Of a stretch of DNA of 64,000 nt, positions 42,903 to 50,469 are shown in pieces (within the stretch, counting starts at the first letter, position 1; every line of letters starts with the position of its first letter). The notes beneath the pieces were generated by a model. That model was not told where the DNA came from, did no database searches, and saw nothing but the letters and a program-made list of their open reading frames with translations. The DNA is from Streptomyces nitrosporeus (lineage in GTDB: Bacteria; Actinomycetota; Actinomycetes; Streptomycetales; Streptomycetaceae), in NCBI RefSeq assembly GCF_008704555.1, contig NZ_CP023702.1, positions 2,232,001-2,296,000 on the forward strand. The letters are read 5' to 3'. The position numbers and the translations under genes were made by a program.

Positions 42903-42918
42903 CACGTCCGCCCGCGGC

Positions 42919-42964
42919 GCACGAAGGGCGCCCCCCGCACCGGTGCGGGGGGCGCCCTTCGTGC
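42919..42964. terminator. perfect 46-base palindromic terminator after pyk
   Basis: The whole 46 bases are a perfect palindrome centred on ACCGGT at 42939-42944, with arms of 23 bp. It begins 17 bases after the pyk stop and ends 23 bases before the stop of the convergent gene, so it can serve both directions. Confidence 0.9.
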
Positions 42965-42986
42965 CGTCGGCGGTGCGGGGGCGGTG

Positions 42987-44294
42987 TCAGTCCGCGGTGC
43001 CGCCGTCGAAGTAGTTCCGCAGGCCGGGAACGGTGAGCGTGCCGCCGAACTGGCCGGCCTGGGTCACCTTGACCTTGGTGAAGAACGCGAACGGTACGTT
43101 CAGCGGCGGCGGGGTCTCGGGGCTGAAGGTGATCGGGATCAGCCCGAAGAGGTTGCCCTTCAGCTCCTCCGTGTACATCGTCACCTCGCCGTCGCGGATG
43201 GTCGACGTGGAGCCGCTGCGCGCCCTGACGTGGCCGGTGGTGCCGGCCGGACCCTTCGTCAGCTGGTGGAGGTCCTTGATGTCGATGGAGCTCGCGGTGA
43301 ACTTCAGCGCCTTCTTGACGGTGCCGCTGCCGGTGCGCACCTCGACGATGCCCTTGTAGTCCAGGCCGTTGAGCGTGAGCAGCGAGGACTCCAGGATCCA
43401 CGGGTCGTCCGGGAGCAGCGGGACGCCCTGCTCCAGCTCGGCCGCGGCGAGCGCCTCGGGGTCCGGGACCGGGCACGGGAAGCGCTCCTTGGCGCCCTCC
43501 GGGATGTCCTCGTCCTTGACCGGGCCGAGGCCCTTGACGTCCTCGTCGAGCTCCTCGACGTCCCGGCCCGCCTTGTCCGCGGCCTCGCGGATGGCGTCGG
43601 CGGTCCCGTCGGCCGCCGTGTCCTTGTCCGCCGTTCCCTTGTCCGCCGTGTCCTTGTCCGCCGTGTCCCGCGGTCCGGCGGTGGCGGACTTCTCGGGCTC
43701 GGGCGTCCCGGTGGTGGCGCTCGGGGACGGGCTCGCCGTCTCCTTGCCGGGGATGCCGAAGAAGTCCCTGAGCGCGTCACCCACGCCCAGGGGGTCGAGG
43801 GGGTCGAGGGGGTCGACCGACTCGGTGGGCGACGGTGTCGCGGCGGGCCCGGCGGCCTCGGCCTTCCGCTCCTCGGCCTGCGTCCCGTCGGAGGCGCTCG
43901 GGCTCGCGGACGGCCCGGGGGGCGTGACCGCGCCCGGCTCCGGGGCGGTGTCCCCGCCCCGGCCCGTTCCGTCGGTGGCGGTGGCGTCCGGAGTGGGTTC
44001 CGCCTCCGGCTCCTGGGACTCGGCCGGCTCGTCGGAGCGTGTCACGCAGGGCCCCGGGGCGAAGGGGATCTCCGGGTTGTCGTCGGCCATGGCGAACTTC
44101 GGGGTCAGCCCCATGCCGACGAACACCGCCGTGGGCATCGCCGCGAGGGCGAAAGCCTTCTTGCCCGCGGGCAGGTGGAGCTTCGTCAGCAGCGACTTCC
44201 TGGGTGCCGCGTGCCGGGGCCCGCTCTTCGTCCGGGAGTCTTCCCCGGCCGCGTCCGGCTGTGTCTCGTCACTCCGCACGGTGCGCCTCGCCAT
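42987..44294 (-). CDS. mucin-like secreted protein with C-terminal globular domain
   Basis: A 435-residue protein of unknown function. The ATG at 44294 has AGGA eight bases upstream and overlaps the end of the DUF6114 gene by 26 bases. Basic residues precede a hydrophobic segment (KKAFALAAMPTAVFVGMGL), a signal peptide or anchor. Residues about 75-265 are disordered and rich in Pro, Glu, Ser, Thr and Ala, with short repeats (DPLDPLDPL; DTADKDTADKGTADKDTA). The C-terminal domain (about 275-430) looks folded (SLLTLNGLDYKGIVEV, SSIDIKDLHQLTKG, MYTEELKGNLFGLIPITF). The order DUF6230, DUF6114, this gene suggests a joint cell-surface role. Confidence 0.7.
   Translation of the reverse strand: MARRTVRSDETQPDAAGEDSRTKSGPRHAAPRKSLLTKLHLPAGKKAFALAAMPTAVFVGMGLTPKFAMADDNPEIPFAPGPCVTRSDEPAESQEPEAEPTPDATATDGTGRGGDTAPEPGAVTPPGPSASPSASDGTQAEERKAEAAGPAATPSPTESVDPLDPLDPLGVGDALRDFFGIPGKETASPSPSATTGTPEPEKSATAGPRDTADKDTADKGTADKDTAADGTADAIREAADKAGRDVEELDEDVKGLGPVKDEDIPEGAKERFPCPVPDPEALAAAELEQGVPLLPDDPWILESSLLTLNGLDYKGIVEVRTGSGTVKKALKFTASSIDIKDLHQLTKGPAGTTGHVRARSGSTSTIRDGEVTMYTEELKGNLFGLIPITFSPETPPPLNVPFAFFTKVKVTQAGQFGGTLTVPGLRNYFDGGTAD
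43617..43664. repeat. 15-bp tandem repeat inside the mucin-like gene
   Basis: The unit GTGTCCTTGTCCGCC recurs about three times with small changes and encodes (minus strand) the repeated ADKDT/ADKGT peptide. It is a coding low-complexity tract that is likely to vary in copy number between strains. Confidence 0.7.
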
Positions 44295-44865
44295 CGGCCC
44301 GGTCCTGCTTGCCGAGGCCGGTCTGCTGCCGCGGGAGGGCCACCGCCGCCGTCGGGCCGTCGTGAGGCGTGTCCCGCACGTCCAGGGGCGCGCCCGCCGT
44401 CACGGGCACCTGGCCCTCGGCGTCTTCCCCTGCGTCGGGTATCCCGGGGGCCCAGGAGACCGAGAGTGCGCCGCCGATCAGGGCGAGGAGGAAACCCATC
44501 ACGAATCCGCCGATGTTGGCGACGGGGATGGAGATCAGCGCGAGCAGGATCGCGGCGACGCCGGCGAACACCCGGACGATGCTGTGGAACCACATCGTCA
44601 GGCCCAGGGTGACCAGCAGGACGCCGATGATCAGCGAACCCGCGCCGGCCGTCGTGGACATCGCCAGCGTGATGTTGCCGAGGTGCAGGTTGGCGTACGG
44701 GAAGTAGGCGATGGGAAGGCCACCCGCCATGGTGAACAGACCCGCCCAGAACGGCCGGTCTCCCCGCCAGGTGCGGAATCCTCGCCGGATGGCGGTGAGG
44801 TAGTGCTCGTTCGGCCCGGTGGACTCGGGGCTCGCGGAAATCGGCCCTGTGGACTCGGGGCTCAT
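44269..44865 (-). CDS. DUF6114 membrane protein
   Basis: A 198-residue membrane protein of the DUF6114 family, found beside DUF6230 genes in Streptomyces. The ATG at 44865 has GGGAG seven bases upstream. The N-terminus carries a duplicated SPESTGP. Four hydrophobic segments follow: FWAGLFTMAGGLPIAYFPY, STTAGAGSLIIGVLLVTLG, VRVFAGVAAILLALISIPV and IGGFVMGFLLALIGGAL. The motif FRTWRGDRPFWAGL is conserved in the family as I recall. The C-terminal 60 residues are hydrophilic. Function is unknown. It lies 90 bases downstream of the DUF6230 gene and overlaps the next gene. Confidence 0.85.
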   Translation of the reverse strand: MSPESTGPISASPESTGPNEHYLTAIRRGFRTWRGDRPFWAGLFTMAGGLPIAYFPYANLHLGNITLAMSTTAGAGSLIIGVLLVTLGLTMWFHSIVRVFAGVAAILLALISIPVANIGGFVMGFLLALIGGALSVSWAPGIPDAGEDAEGQVPVTAGAPLDVRDTPHDGPTAAVALPRQQTGLGKQDRADGEAHRAE

Positions 44866-44955
44866 GGAAAACAGCTCCCTGGAACCGGTACTGCTGTGAG
44901 AGGAGGGGAGGGCGGCCGGAACCCACCGGGTGGGCCCCGGCCGCCCGGGCAGTGC

Positions 44956-45606
44956 TTAGTAGCACTCCTGGTCGGATTCCCTGGAGAGCCGCAGCTTCAG
45001 GCCGCTGAGGTTGAAGGTGCCGGCCGTGGTGGCCCACGCCTTCTGCCGGACCTTCTTCAGCACGGCCTTCTCCGCACGCTGCGAGAAGCCGTTGGGGTTG
45101 GCCTGGGTGTTCGGCTGGATGCCGGGCTTTCCGTCGGACTTCGGCAGGGACCCCGCGGCCACGCCGATGTCGATGTTCCTGAACTTGGCGTCGGCGTCGA
45201 GCTCCGACACATCGAGGTAGAGGCTCTTGGCGAAGACACGGTCGTGGCCCTTGCCGCCCGCCTCCAGCCTCAGGGTCACGTTGCCGATGCCGAAGGGGAC
45301 CTTCGGCGTGACGACCGACTGGCACATATCGGTGATGTAGGCCTTGCTGAAGCCCGACACCGCCACCGGCTCGTTCAGGGGCTTGCCGTCAAGCGTCTTG
45401 CCCGAGGCCACGTTGCCGTACTGGACGAAGTCCCAGCCCTCGAGCTCGGCGGCCGCGACTTTGAACTCCTGCCCCGACACGGCGAACGACGCGGCGAGCG
45501 CGCCCTGCGCCAGGCCGACACCCACCGCGGCGGTCGCGGCGACGCTCGGCACCATGACCAGAGCGAAACGCTTCCATCTCGTCCCACCGCGAACTTGGGA
45601 ACTCAT
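44956..45606 (-). CDS. DUF6230 secreted protein
   Basis: A 216-residue protein of the DUF6230 family, sometimes annotated 'cholesterol esterase' without an esterase motif; I see no catalytic triad. The ATG at 45606 has a near-ideal AAGGAGG eight bases upstream, so expression is probably strong. The N-terminus is basic (RGGTRWKRFALVMV) with one hydrophobic signal or anchor (about 13-39). The rest is a beta-rich outer domain (VTLRLEAGGKGHDRVFAKSLYLDVSEL, FNLSGLKLRLS) with two Cys (DMCQSV and the C-terminal QECY) that may form a disulphide. First gene of the three-gene unit. Confidence 0.85.
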   Translation of the reverse strand: MSSQVRGGTRWKRFALVMVPSVAATAAVGVGLAQGALAASFAVSGQEFKVAAAELEGWDFVQYGNVASGKTLDGKPLNEPVAVSGFSKAYITDMCQSVVTPKVPFGIGNVTLRLEAGGKGHDRVFAKSLYLDVSELDADAKFRNIDIGVAAGSLPKSDGKPGIQPNTQANPNGFSQRAEKAVLKKVRQKAWATTAGTFNLSGLKLRLSRESDQECY

Positions 45607-46162
45607 TCTTTTTTCCTCCTTCTCGGACGTACATCTCCGGTACGGGCGTGTGCCCGTCCTGGGATGGGAGAAGTGCTACGTCCTCGGGAAGGAGAGCGCC
45701 CGGACCGGAGGCGCGTACCGCTTCCGAGTCACCGGCGATCACCCCCGAGCGACAACCACTGGCCGCGCGTCTGCGCGGCCGGCCGGACAGGCCCAGCCGA
45801 GGGGCAGGGAACCCCCCTGTCCGCGGCCGGCGCCACTGCCGCCGGCCACCCGGTGGGGACCCAACAAACCCGTCGGCGCCGACTGGTGGCCGGGACGGCG
45901 GGTGTTGGACCGAGCCCGGCCGATCGTGGTGCATTCACGGCCGGGGCACAAGGGGTGTCGTTACTCACTGGTAACGGCCCGACGGCAGGGGCTCCACAGC
46001 GGGATACCGCACGGCCACACAGGGTGCCACCAAAGGGACACCCGAAAAGGGTGATTGCCGCCCTTAAAGGGACAGATCACAGGGGGTGATTTACTGCGAG
46101 TAACACCAGGGATCTTTGTCAAGATTTGGTAAAGCGCGGAGGACTCTTGTCGTTCACCCGCG
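45607..46162. other. 556-base region upstream of the DUF6230 unit with related dyads
   Basis: No gene is supported. The region falls in GC content from about 45950 to 46140. Two related dyads are visible: GTTAC-N6-GTAAC at 45960-45975 and TTACT-GCG-AGTAA at 46091-46103. A further inverted repeat ATCAC-AGGGG-GTGAT covers 46076-46090. On the minus strand a perfect -35 TTGACA lies at 46122-46117; the expected -10 position falls inside the 46091-46103 dyad. This suggests a repressed promoter that reads toward the DUF6230 gene, with a long leader. Confidence 0.5.
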
Positions 46163-46201
46163 AAAACGGCCGCGGTGCCCGAGGGGCACTGCGGCCGTTT
46201 T
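46163..46201 (-). terminator. terminator of the thioredoxin-TPR gene
   Basis: AAAACGGCCGC and GCGGCCGTTTT pair around an inner GTGCCC/GGGCAC stem, giving a long hairpin ended by a run of T on either strand. It lies six bases after the stop of the leftward thioredoxin-like gene. The T-run makes it the most classical intrinsic terminator in the window. Confidence 0.85.
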
Positions 46202-46207
46202 GTCACA

Positions 46208-47182
46208 TCAGAACAAGACCCGGGCCAGAGCCGTCCGCGCGGCGATCACCCGCGGGTCGTCGGGACCGACCACCTCGAAGAGCTCCAGCAGGCGCACCCG
46301 TACGAGGTCCCGGTCCTCGCCGAAGGTGCGGCGGACCGTCTCGACGAGGCGGCCGAAGGCGTCCTCGACATGACCGCCGACCAGGTCCAGGTCGGCGGCG
46401 GCCATCTGCGCCGCCGGGTCGGCCGGCTTCTCCGCGGCCAGGGTGCGCGTCTGCTGCGGGTCGAGGTCCGCGACCCTGCCGAGGAGCTGGGCCTGGGCGA
46501 GGCCCAGCTTGGCCTCGGTGTTGGCCGGGTCGTCGGCCAGCACGTTCCTGTACGCCTGGACGGCGCCGCCGAAGTCACCGGCGTCCAGCGCCTGTACGGC
46601 CGATTCCAGCAGTGCGTCGTAAGGACCGGCGGGGACCTCGGCCGGGGCGGCGCCGGAGTCGCCGGCGGCGTCCGGGTCGACCGCGATCCCGGTGAGTCCG
46701 AAGCGCTCCTCGGCGACCTGGACCAGCTGGTCCAGTGTCTGGCGGATCTGGCTCTCCGGGGCGGCGCCCTGGAAGAGCGGGAGGGCCTGCCCCGCGACGA
46801 CGGCGAAGACCGCGGGGATGCCCTGGATCCCGAACTGCTGCATCAGCATCTGGTTGGCGTCGACGTCGACCTTGGCCAGCACGAAGCGGCCGTTGTACTC
46901 GACGGCGAGGCGCTCCAGGAGCGGGCCGAGCTGCTTGCAGGGCTCGCACCACTCGGCCCAGAAGTCGATGACGACCGGGACTTCGGTGGAACGCTGGAGG
47001 ACGTCGCTCTCGAAGCCCGCCTCATCGACGTCGATCACCAGGGCGGACGGGGAGACCGCGCCGCCGCCACCCGTGCGGGCGGACTCGGCGCGTGCCTGCT
47101 CGGCCTTCGCCTTGGCCTCTCCGGCCGCCTTCACAGCGGCGAGGTCGACGACGCCGCTCATGGACATGTTCCTAGGCTGCAT
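46208..47182 (-). CDS. thioredoxin-TPR protein (CnoX/YbbN-like)
   Basis: A 324-residue cytoplasmic protein with an N-terminal Ala/Lys/Glu helix, a thioredoxin domain (about residues 45-150) and a C-terminal TPR-like region (about 190-320). The active site is WAEWCEPCKQLGPLL, so both Cys are present, and the cis-Pro lies in GIQGIPAVFAV. The ATG at 47182 has GGAGG nine bases upstream and gives MQPRNMSMSGVVDLAAVKAA; later in-frame ATGs are possible. The layout is that of YbbN/CnoX chaperone-holdases, but those often lack the CxxC, so redox activity is likely here. Its divergent partner is a TetR regulator. Confidence 0.9.
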   Translation of the reverse strand: MQPRNMSMSGVVDLAAVKAAGEAKAKAEQARAESARTGGGGAVSPSALVIDVDEAGFESDVLQRSTEVPVVIDFWAEWCEPCKQLGPLLERLAVEYNGRFVLAKVDVDANQMLMQQFGIQGIPAVFAVVAGQALPLFQGAAPESQIRQTLDQLVQVAEERFGLTGIAVDPDAAGDSGAAPAEVPAGPYDALLESAVQALDAGDFGGAVQAYRNVLADDPANTEAKLGLAQAQLLGRVADLDPQQTRTLAAEKPADPAAQMAAADLDLVGGHVEDAFGRLVETVRRTFGEDRDLVRVRLLELFEVVGPDDPRVIAARTALARVLF

Positions 47183-47382
47183 GCGTACATCCTCCCCCCT
47201 GGAACCCCTGTGACGAAAAGCGCTGTACGGACCGGCCCGGTCCACTGCCGCACCGGCGTGCGCGACGGGTGGACGGACACGGCTCCGCGGCCCTGGGGCC
47301 TCGTTGCTGCACCGGGTCCCCACCCGGCGCCGTGGCTGTCGATCGGTCGTGGCGTCCGGCCCGCGGCCGTGCCGCGGTCTTA

Positions 47383-47401
47383 ACGCTACGACCCGTAGCG
47401 T
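47383..47401. promoter_or_regulatory. TetR-like operator dyad
   Basis: Perfect 8-bp arms ACGCTACG and CGTAGCGT around ACC. Its position in the intergenic region fits control of the leftward thioredoxin-TPR gene or autoregulation by the TetR protein. Confidence 0.5.
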
Positions 47402-47436
47402 AACTTCCCCCACCCCCTCGGGGGCAAGACCGCCCG

Positions 47437-47507
47437 GTGATCTGTCTCACCCCTCGGGCGGGTCTCCCGGGAGGGTCCGGAGCGCGCCCGCCGGTGATCT
47501 GTCTCAC
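47437..47507. promoter_or_regulatory. two CRP-like boxes (GTGA-N6-TCAC)
   Basis: The 14-base box GTGATCTGTCTCAC occurs at 47437-47450 and again at 47494-47507, each inside an identical 17-base CCGGTGATCTGTCTCAC, 57 bases apart. It matches the CRP/FNR-family consensus GTGA-N6-TCAC. Identical spacers suggest a recent duplication or tight selection. Confidence 0.6.
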
Positions 47508-47533
47508 GGCCTCCGGGGCCGGTCAGCGGTACT

Positions 47534-47549
47534 TACCGGCCGGTATGGT
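47534..47549 (+). promoter_or_regulatory. tetR promoter: palindrome overlapping -10
   Basis: TACCGGCCGGTA (47534-47545) is a perfect palindrome whose last two bases are part of the -10 box TATGGT (47544-47549). The ATG follows six bases later, so the mRNA is probably leaderless and the palindrome a natural autorepression site. No good -35 is visible. Confidence 0.55.
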
Positions 47550-47555
47550 CGCCGC

Positions 47556-48194
47556 ATGCCGAGCCGCCCTCTCACCGAACCCCCCCGGCCGGGACGCCCG
47601 CGCAGCGCCGCGGCCGACGCCGCGATCCTGGAGGCGACCCGCGCCTCGCTGGTCGACCTCGGCTGGTCGAAGCTGACGATGGGTGAGGTGGCGAGCCGGG
47701 CGGGCGTGGCCAAGACCACCCTCTACCGGCGCTGGGCCGGCAAGAACGAACTGGTGGTGGACGCGGTCGCGGTCCTCTTCGACGAGCTGGAACTGCCCGA
47801 CCTCGGGAGCCTGGCGGCCGATGTGCAGGCCGTGGTCCTCCAGTTCGCGGCGCTGCTGGAGCGCCCGGAGACGAAGACGGCCCTGATGGCGGTGGTCGCC
47901 GAGTCGACGCGTGACACGGCCCTGCGGGACCGGATACGGAACTCGATCGTGGCCCGGCAGAAGCGTCTGGTGCTCCAGGGGCGCGAGCGCGCCCAGCGGC
48001 GCGGCGAGCTGCCCGTCGAACCGGACACCGCGACGGCGGGCCGGACCGCCGACCTGATCTTCGACGTGATCGCCGGCGCGGTGGTGCACCGGGCGCTGGT
48101 GAGCGCCGAGCCCGTCGATGCCGACTGGGCCCGGCGTTTCACCCTGCTGCTGCTGACGGGGCTGAGGTCCGCCGCCTCCCACGGCGGCGGGTGA
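47556..48194 (+). CDS. TetR-family transcriptional regulator
   Basis: A 212-residue repressor. The ATG at 47556 gives MPSRPLTEPPRPGRPRSAAADAAIL. The N-terminal HTH is typical (LVDLGWSKLTMGEVASRAGVAKTTLYRRWAGKNELV), and the C-terminal ligand domain (about 75-205) is the helical TetR_C type. No Shine-Dalgarno precedes it; the -10 box six bases upstream suggests a leaderless mRNA. It is divergent from the thioredoxin-TPR gene and convergent with icmA (19-base gap), so either could be a target. Ligand is unknown. Confidence 0.93.
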   Translation: MPSRPLTEPPRPGRPRSAAADAAILEATRASLVDLGWSKLTMGEVASRAGVAKTTLYRRWAGKNELVVDAVAVLFDELELPDLGSLAADVQAVVLQFAALLERPETKTALMAVVAESTRDTALRDRIRNSIVARQKRLVLQGRERAQRRGELPVEPDTATAGRTADLIFDVIAGAVVHRALVSAEPVDADWARRFTLLLLTGLRSAASHGGG

Positions 48195-48213
48195 CACCGG
48201 CCCCGAGGGGGCG

Positions 48214-49914
48214 TCAGAAGCCCGGCGGCTCCGTGTAGACGCCCCACTCCTCGCGCAGCGCCCCGCAGATCTCGCCCAGGGTGGCCTCGGCGCGTACGGC
48301 GTCGAGCATCGGGGCGATCATGTTGGAGCCGTCGCGGGCGGCGGCCAGCATCGCGTCCAGCGCGCCGCGGACCGCCGTGTCGTCACGGCGCTCCTTGCGG
48401 GCGGCGAGCTCGCGCACCTGCTCGCGCTCGACCTCGTGGCTGACGCGGAGGATCTCCAGGTCCCCGGTCACCGAGCCGTGGTGGGCGTTGACGCCGACCA
48501 CGCGCTTCTCGCCCTTCTCCAGGGCCCGCTGGTAGCGGAAGGCGGATTCGGCGATCTCCCCGGTGAACCAGCCGTCCTCGATACCGCGCAGGATGCCCGA
48601 GGTGATGGGCCCGACGGGGTGCCTGCCGTCCGGGTGGGCCCGGGTGCCGCGCTCCTTGATCTGCTCGAAGATCTTCTCGGCCTCGGCCTCGATGCGGTCG
48701 GTGAGCTGCTCGACGTACCAGGAACCGCCCAGCGGGTCGGCGACGTTGGCGACGCCGGTCTCCTCCATGAGGACCTGCTGGGTGCGCAGGGCGATCTCCG
48801 CCGCCTGCTCCGAGGGCAGGGCGAGCGTCTCGTCCAGGGCGTTGGTGTGCAGCGAGTTGGTGCCGCCGAGCACGGCGGAGAGGGCCTCGACCGCGGTGCG
48901 TACGACGTTGTTGTACGGCTGCTGGGCGGTGAGCGAGACGCCGGCGGTCTGGGTGTGGAAGCGCAGCCACTGCGCCTTGTCGGTCTTCGCGCCGTACGTC
49001 TCCTTCATCCAGCGGGCCCAGATCCGGCGGGCGGCGCGGAACTTGGCGATCTCCTCGAAGAAGTCGAGGTGCGCGTCGAAGAAGAAGGAGAGCCCGGGGG
49101 CGAAGGTGTCGACGTCCAGGCCCCGGGAGAGGCCCAGTTCCACGTAGCCGAAGCCGTCGGCCAGCGTGTAGGCGAGCTCCTGCGCGGCCGTGGCCCCGGC
49201 CTCGCGGATGTGGTAGCCGGAGACGGAGAGCGGTTTGTACGCCGGGATGTCGCGGGCGCAGTGCTCCATGAGGTCGCCGATCAGGCGCAGATGGGGCTCG
49301 GGCTGGAAGAGCCACTCCTTCTGCGCGATGTACTCCTTGAAGATGTCGGTCTGGAGCGTGCCGTTGAGCACCCCCGGGTCGACCCCCTGGCGCTCGGCGG
49401 CGACCAGGTACATGCAGAAGACCGGGACGGCGGGCCCGCTGATCGTCATCGAGGTGGTGACGTCGCCGAGCGGGATGCCCCCGAAGAGGACCTCCATGTC
49501 GGCGGCGGAGTCGATGGCGACGCCGCAGTGGCCGACCTCGCCCAGCGAGCGGGGGTCGTCGGAGTCGCGGCCCATCAGGGTCGGCATGTCGAAGGCGACG
49601 CTGAGCCCCCCGCCGCCCGCCGCGAGGATCATCTTGTAGCGCTCGTTGGTCTGCTCGGCGTTGCCGAAACCGGCGAACTGGCGGATGGTCCAGGTGCGGC
49701 CCCGGTAGCCGGTCGGGTACAGCCCCCGGGTGAAGGGGTACTCGCCGGGCCAGCCGATCCGCTCGAAGCCCTCGTAGGTGTCACCGGGGCGCGGCCCGTA
49801 CACCGGCTCGACCGGGTCTCCGGAGAGCGTGCTGAAGTCCGCGTCACGCTTGCGGGCCTTGTCGTAACGGGCCTGCCAGCGGCGGCGGCCCTCCTCGATA
49901 GCGTCAGCGTCCAT
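48214..49914 (-). CDS. icmA: isobutyryl-CoA mutase large subunit
   Basis: A 566-residue subunit of the coenzyme B12 enzyme that interconverts isobutyryl-CoA and n-butyryl-CoA. Length and start (MDADAIEEGRRRWQARYD) match IcmA. The residues that discriminate substrates are Phe80 (in TIRQF) and Gln198 (in EYIAQ), where methylmalonyl-CoA mutases have Tyr and Arg; so the isobutyryl enzyme is indicated. The B12-binding domain is absent, as expected, since it resides on the separate small subunit IcmB, which is not in this window. The ATG at 49914 is preceded by a -10-like TAAATT and no ribosome site. A MeaB-type GTPase is encoded 12.5 kb away. Confidence 0.94.
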   Translation of the reverse strand: MDADAIEEGRRRWQARYDKARKRDADFSTLSGDPVEPVYGPRPGDTYEGFERIGWPGEYPFTRGLYPTGYRGRTWTIRQFAGFGNAEQTNERYKMILAAGGGGLSVAFDMPTLMGRDSDDPRSLGEVGHCGVAIDSAADMEVLFGGIPLGDVTTSMTISGPAVPVFCMYLVAAERQGVDPGVLNGTLQTDIFKEYIAQKEWLFQPEPHLRLIGDLMEHCARDIPAYKPLSVSGYHIREAGATAAQELAYTLADGFGYVELGLSRGLDVDTFAPGLSFFFDAHLDFFEEIAKFRAARRIWARWMKETYGAKTDKAQWLRFHTQTAGVSLTAQQPYNNVVRTAVEALSAVLGGTNSLHTNALDETLALPSEQAAEIALRTQQVLMEETGVANVADPLGGSWYVEQLTDRIEAEAEKIFEQIKERGTRAHPDGRHPVGPITSGILRGIEDGWFTGEIAESAFRYQRALEKGEKRVVGVNAHHGSVTGDLEILRVSHEVEREQVRELAARKERRDDTAVRGALDAMLAAARDGSNMIAPMLDAVRAEATLGEICGALREEWGVYTEPPGF

Positions 49915-49920
49915 GGGACA

Positions 49921-49944
49921 AATTTACTAGGACGTCCTACTAAA
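49921..49944 (-). promoter_or_regulatory. icmA promoter with TAGGACGTCCTA palindrome
   Basis: TAGGACGTCCTA (49928-49939) is a perfect palindrome. It extends outward, after one mismatched pair, through TTTA/TAAA to 49923-49944. On the minus strand it runs into a -10-like TAAATT (49926-49921), which is six bases from the icmA ATG at 49914. The A/T-rich patch stands out from its surroundings. It probably binds a regulator of acyl-CoA mutase genes. Confidence 0.6.
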
Positions 49945-50038
49945 TGTCGATGGCAAACCGCCCAGCGCTTTCGCGGGGGCGGCCCGGACGCGCCCCCGCG
50001 CCGGACCGGGTCCCGGTCCGGCGCGGGGGCGAAGAGGG

Positions 50039-50374
50039 TCAGGCCTTCACGGGCTGCCGGGCCGCGCCGCCCTCGACCAGCGGCTCGACCTCGCGGACGA
50101 CCTTGCGCTCGACGAAGAACGCGGCCGTCGGGATGGTGCCGGAGACCAGCACCCAGAGCAGCTTGCCCACCGGCCACTTCGCCTTGGAACCGAGGTCGAA
50201 GGCGAAGACCAGGTAGATGATGTAGAGCACACCGTGGACCTGGGAGACCACCAGGGTCGCGCCCTCGCCGGTGTCGAATCCGTACTTGAAGACCATGCAG
50301 ACGCAGAGGATCAACAACATGACGGCGGTGACGTAGGCCATCACCCGATAGCGGGTCAGCACGCTGCGTTTCAT
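50039..50374 (-). CDS. DUF3817 membrane protein
   Basis: A 111-residue membrane protein of the DUF3817 family with three hydrophobic segments (VMAYVTAVMLLILCVCMVF, VVSQVHGVLYIIYLVFAF, KLLWVLVSGTIPTAAFFV). The family motif VHG-x2-Y-x-IYLVFAFDLG-x-KAKWP is clear. The ATG at 50374 has no ribosome site; TACGCT seven bases upstream could be a -10 box of a leaderless mRNA. It lies 95 bases downstream of the MarR gene on the same strand. A paralogue is encoded at 53875. Function is unknown. Confidence 0.85.
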   Translation of the reverse strand: MKRSVLTRYRVMAYVTAVMLLILCVCMVFKYGFDTGEGATLVVSQVHGVLYIIYLVFAFDLGSKAKWPVGKLLWVLVSGTIPTAAFFVERKVVREVEPLVEGGAARQPVKA

Positions 50375-50469
50375 GGCATCGAGCGTAACCGGGCGCCCGG
50401 GGCGATCTTGCGGCGGCCCGCCCCTGCCGGCGCGGGCCCCGGACCCGTCACCGCGCGCCGCCCGCCCCG

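Larger units (their letters stand above)
47183..47555. promoter_or_regulatory. 373-base divergent control region trx-TPR / tetR
   Basis: No gene is supported. The region contains, in order: an 8-bp dyad ACGCTACG-ACC-CGTAGCGT at 47383-47401, two identical CRP-type boxes (47437-47450 and 47494-47507) and a 12-bp palindrome at 47534-47545 that touches the -10 box of the tetR gene. This is an unusually dense set of sites for two simple genes. Confidence 0.65.

Noticed and set aside
43617..43664. Short tandem repeats as a CRISPR array
   Set aside because: They are 15-bp in-frame repeats without unique spacers, inside a coding region, and encode a low-complexity peptide.
45729..45968. Small minus-strand gene upstream of DUF6230
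   Set aside because: No ribosome site and Pro/Arg-rich shadow composition in every frame.
43369..46089. 906-codon open frame on the plus strand
   Set aside because: It is antisense to the DUF6230, DUF6114 and mucin-like genes and Ser/Gly-rich without domains.
48214..49914. Methylmalonyl-CoA mutase
   Set aside because: Phe80 and Gln198 are the isobutyryl-type residues, and the B12 domain is absent as in IcmA.
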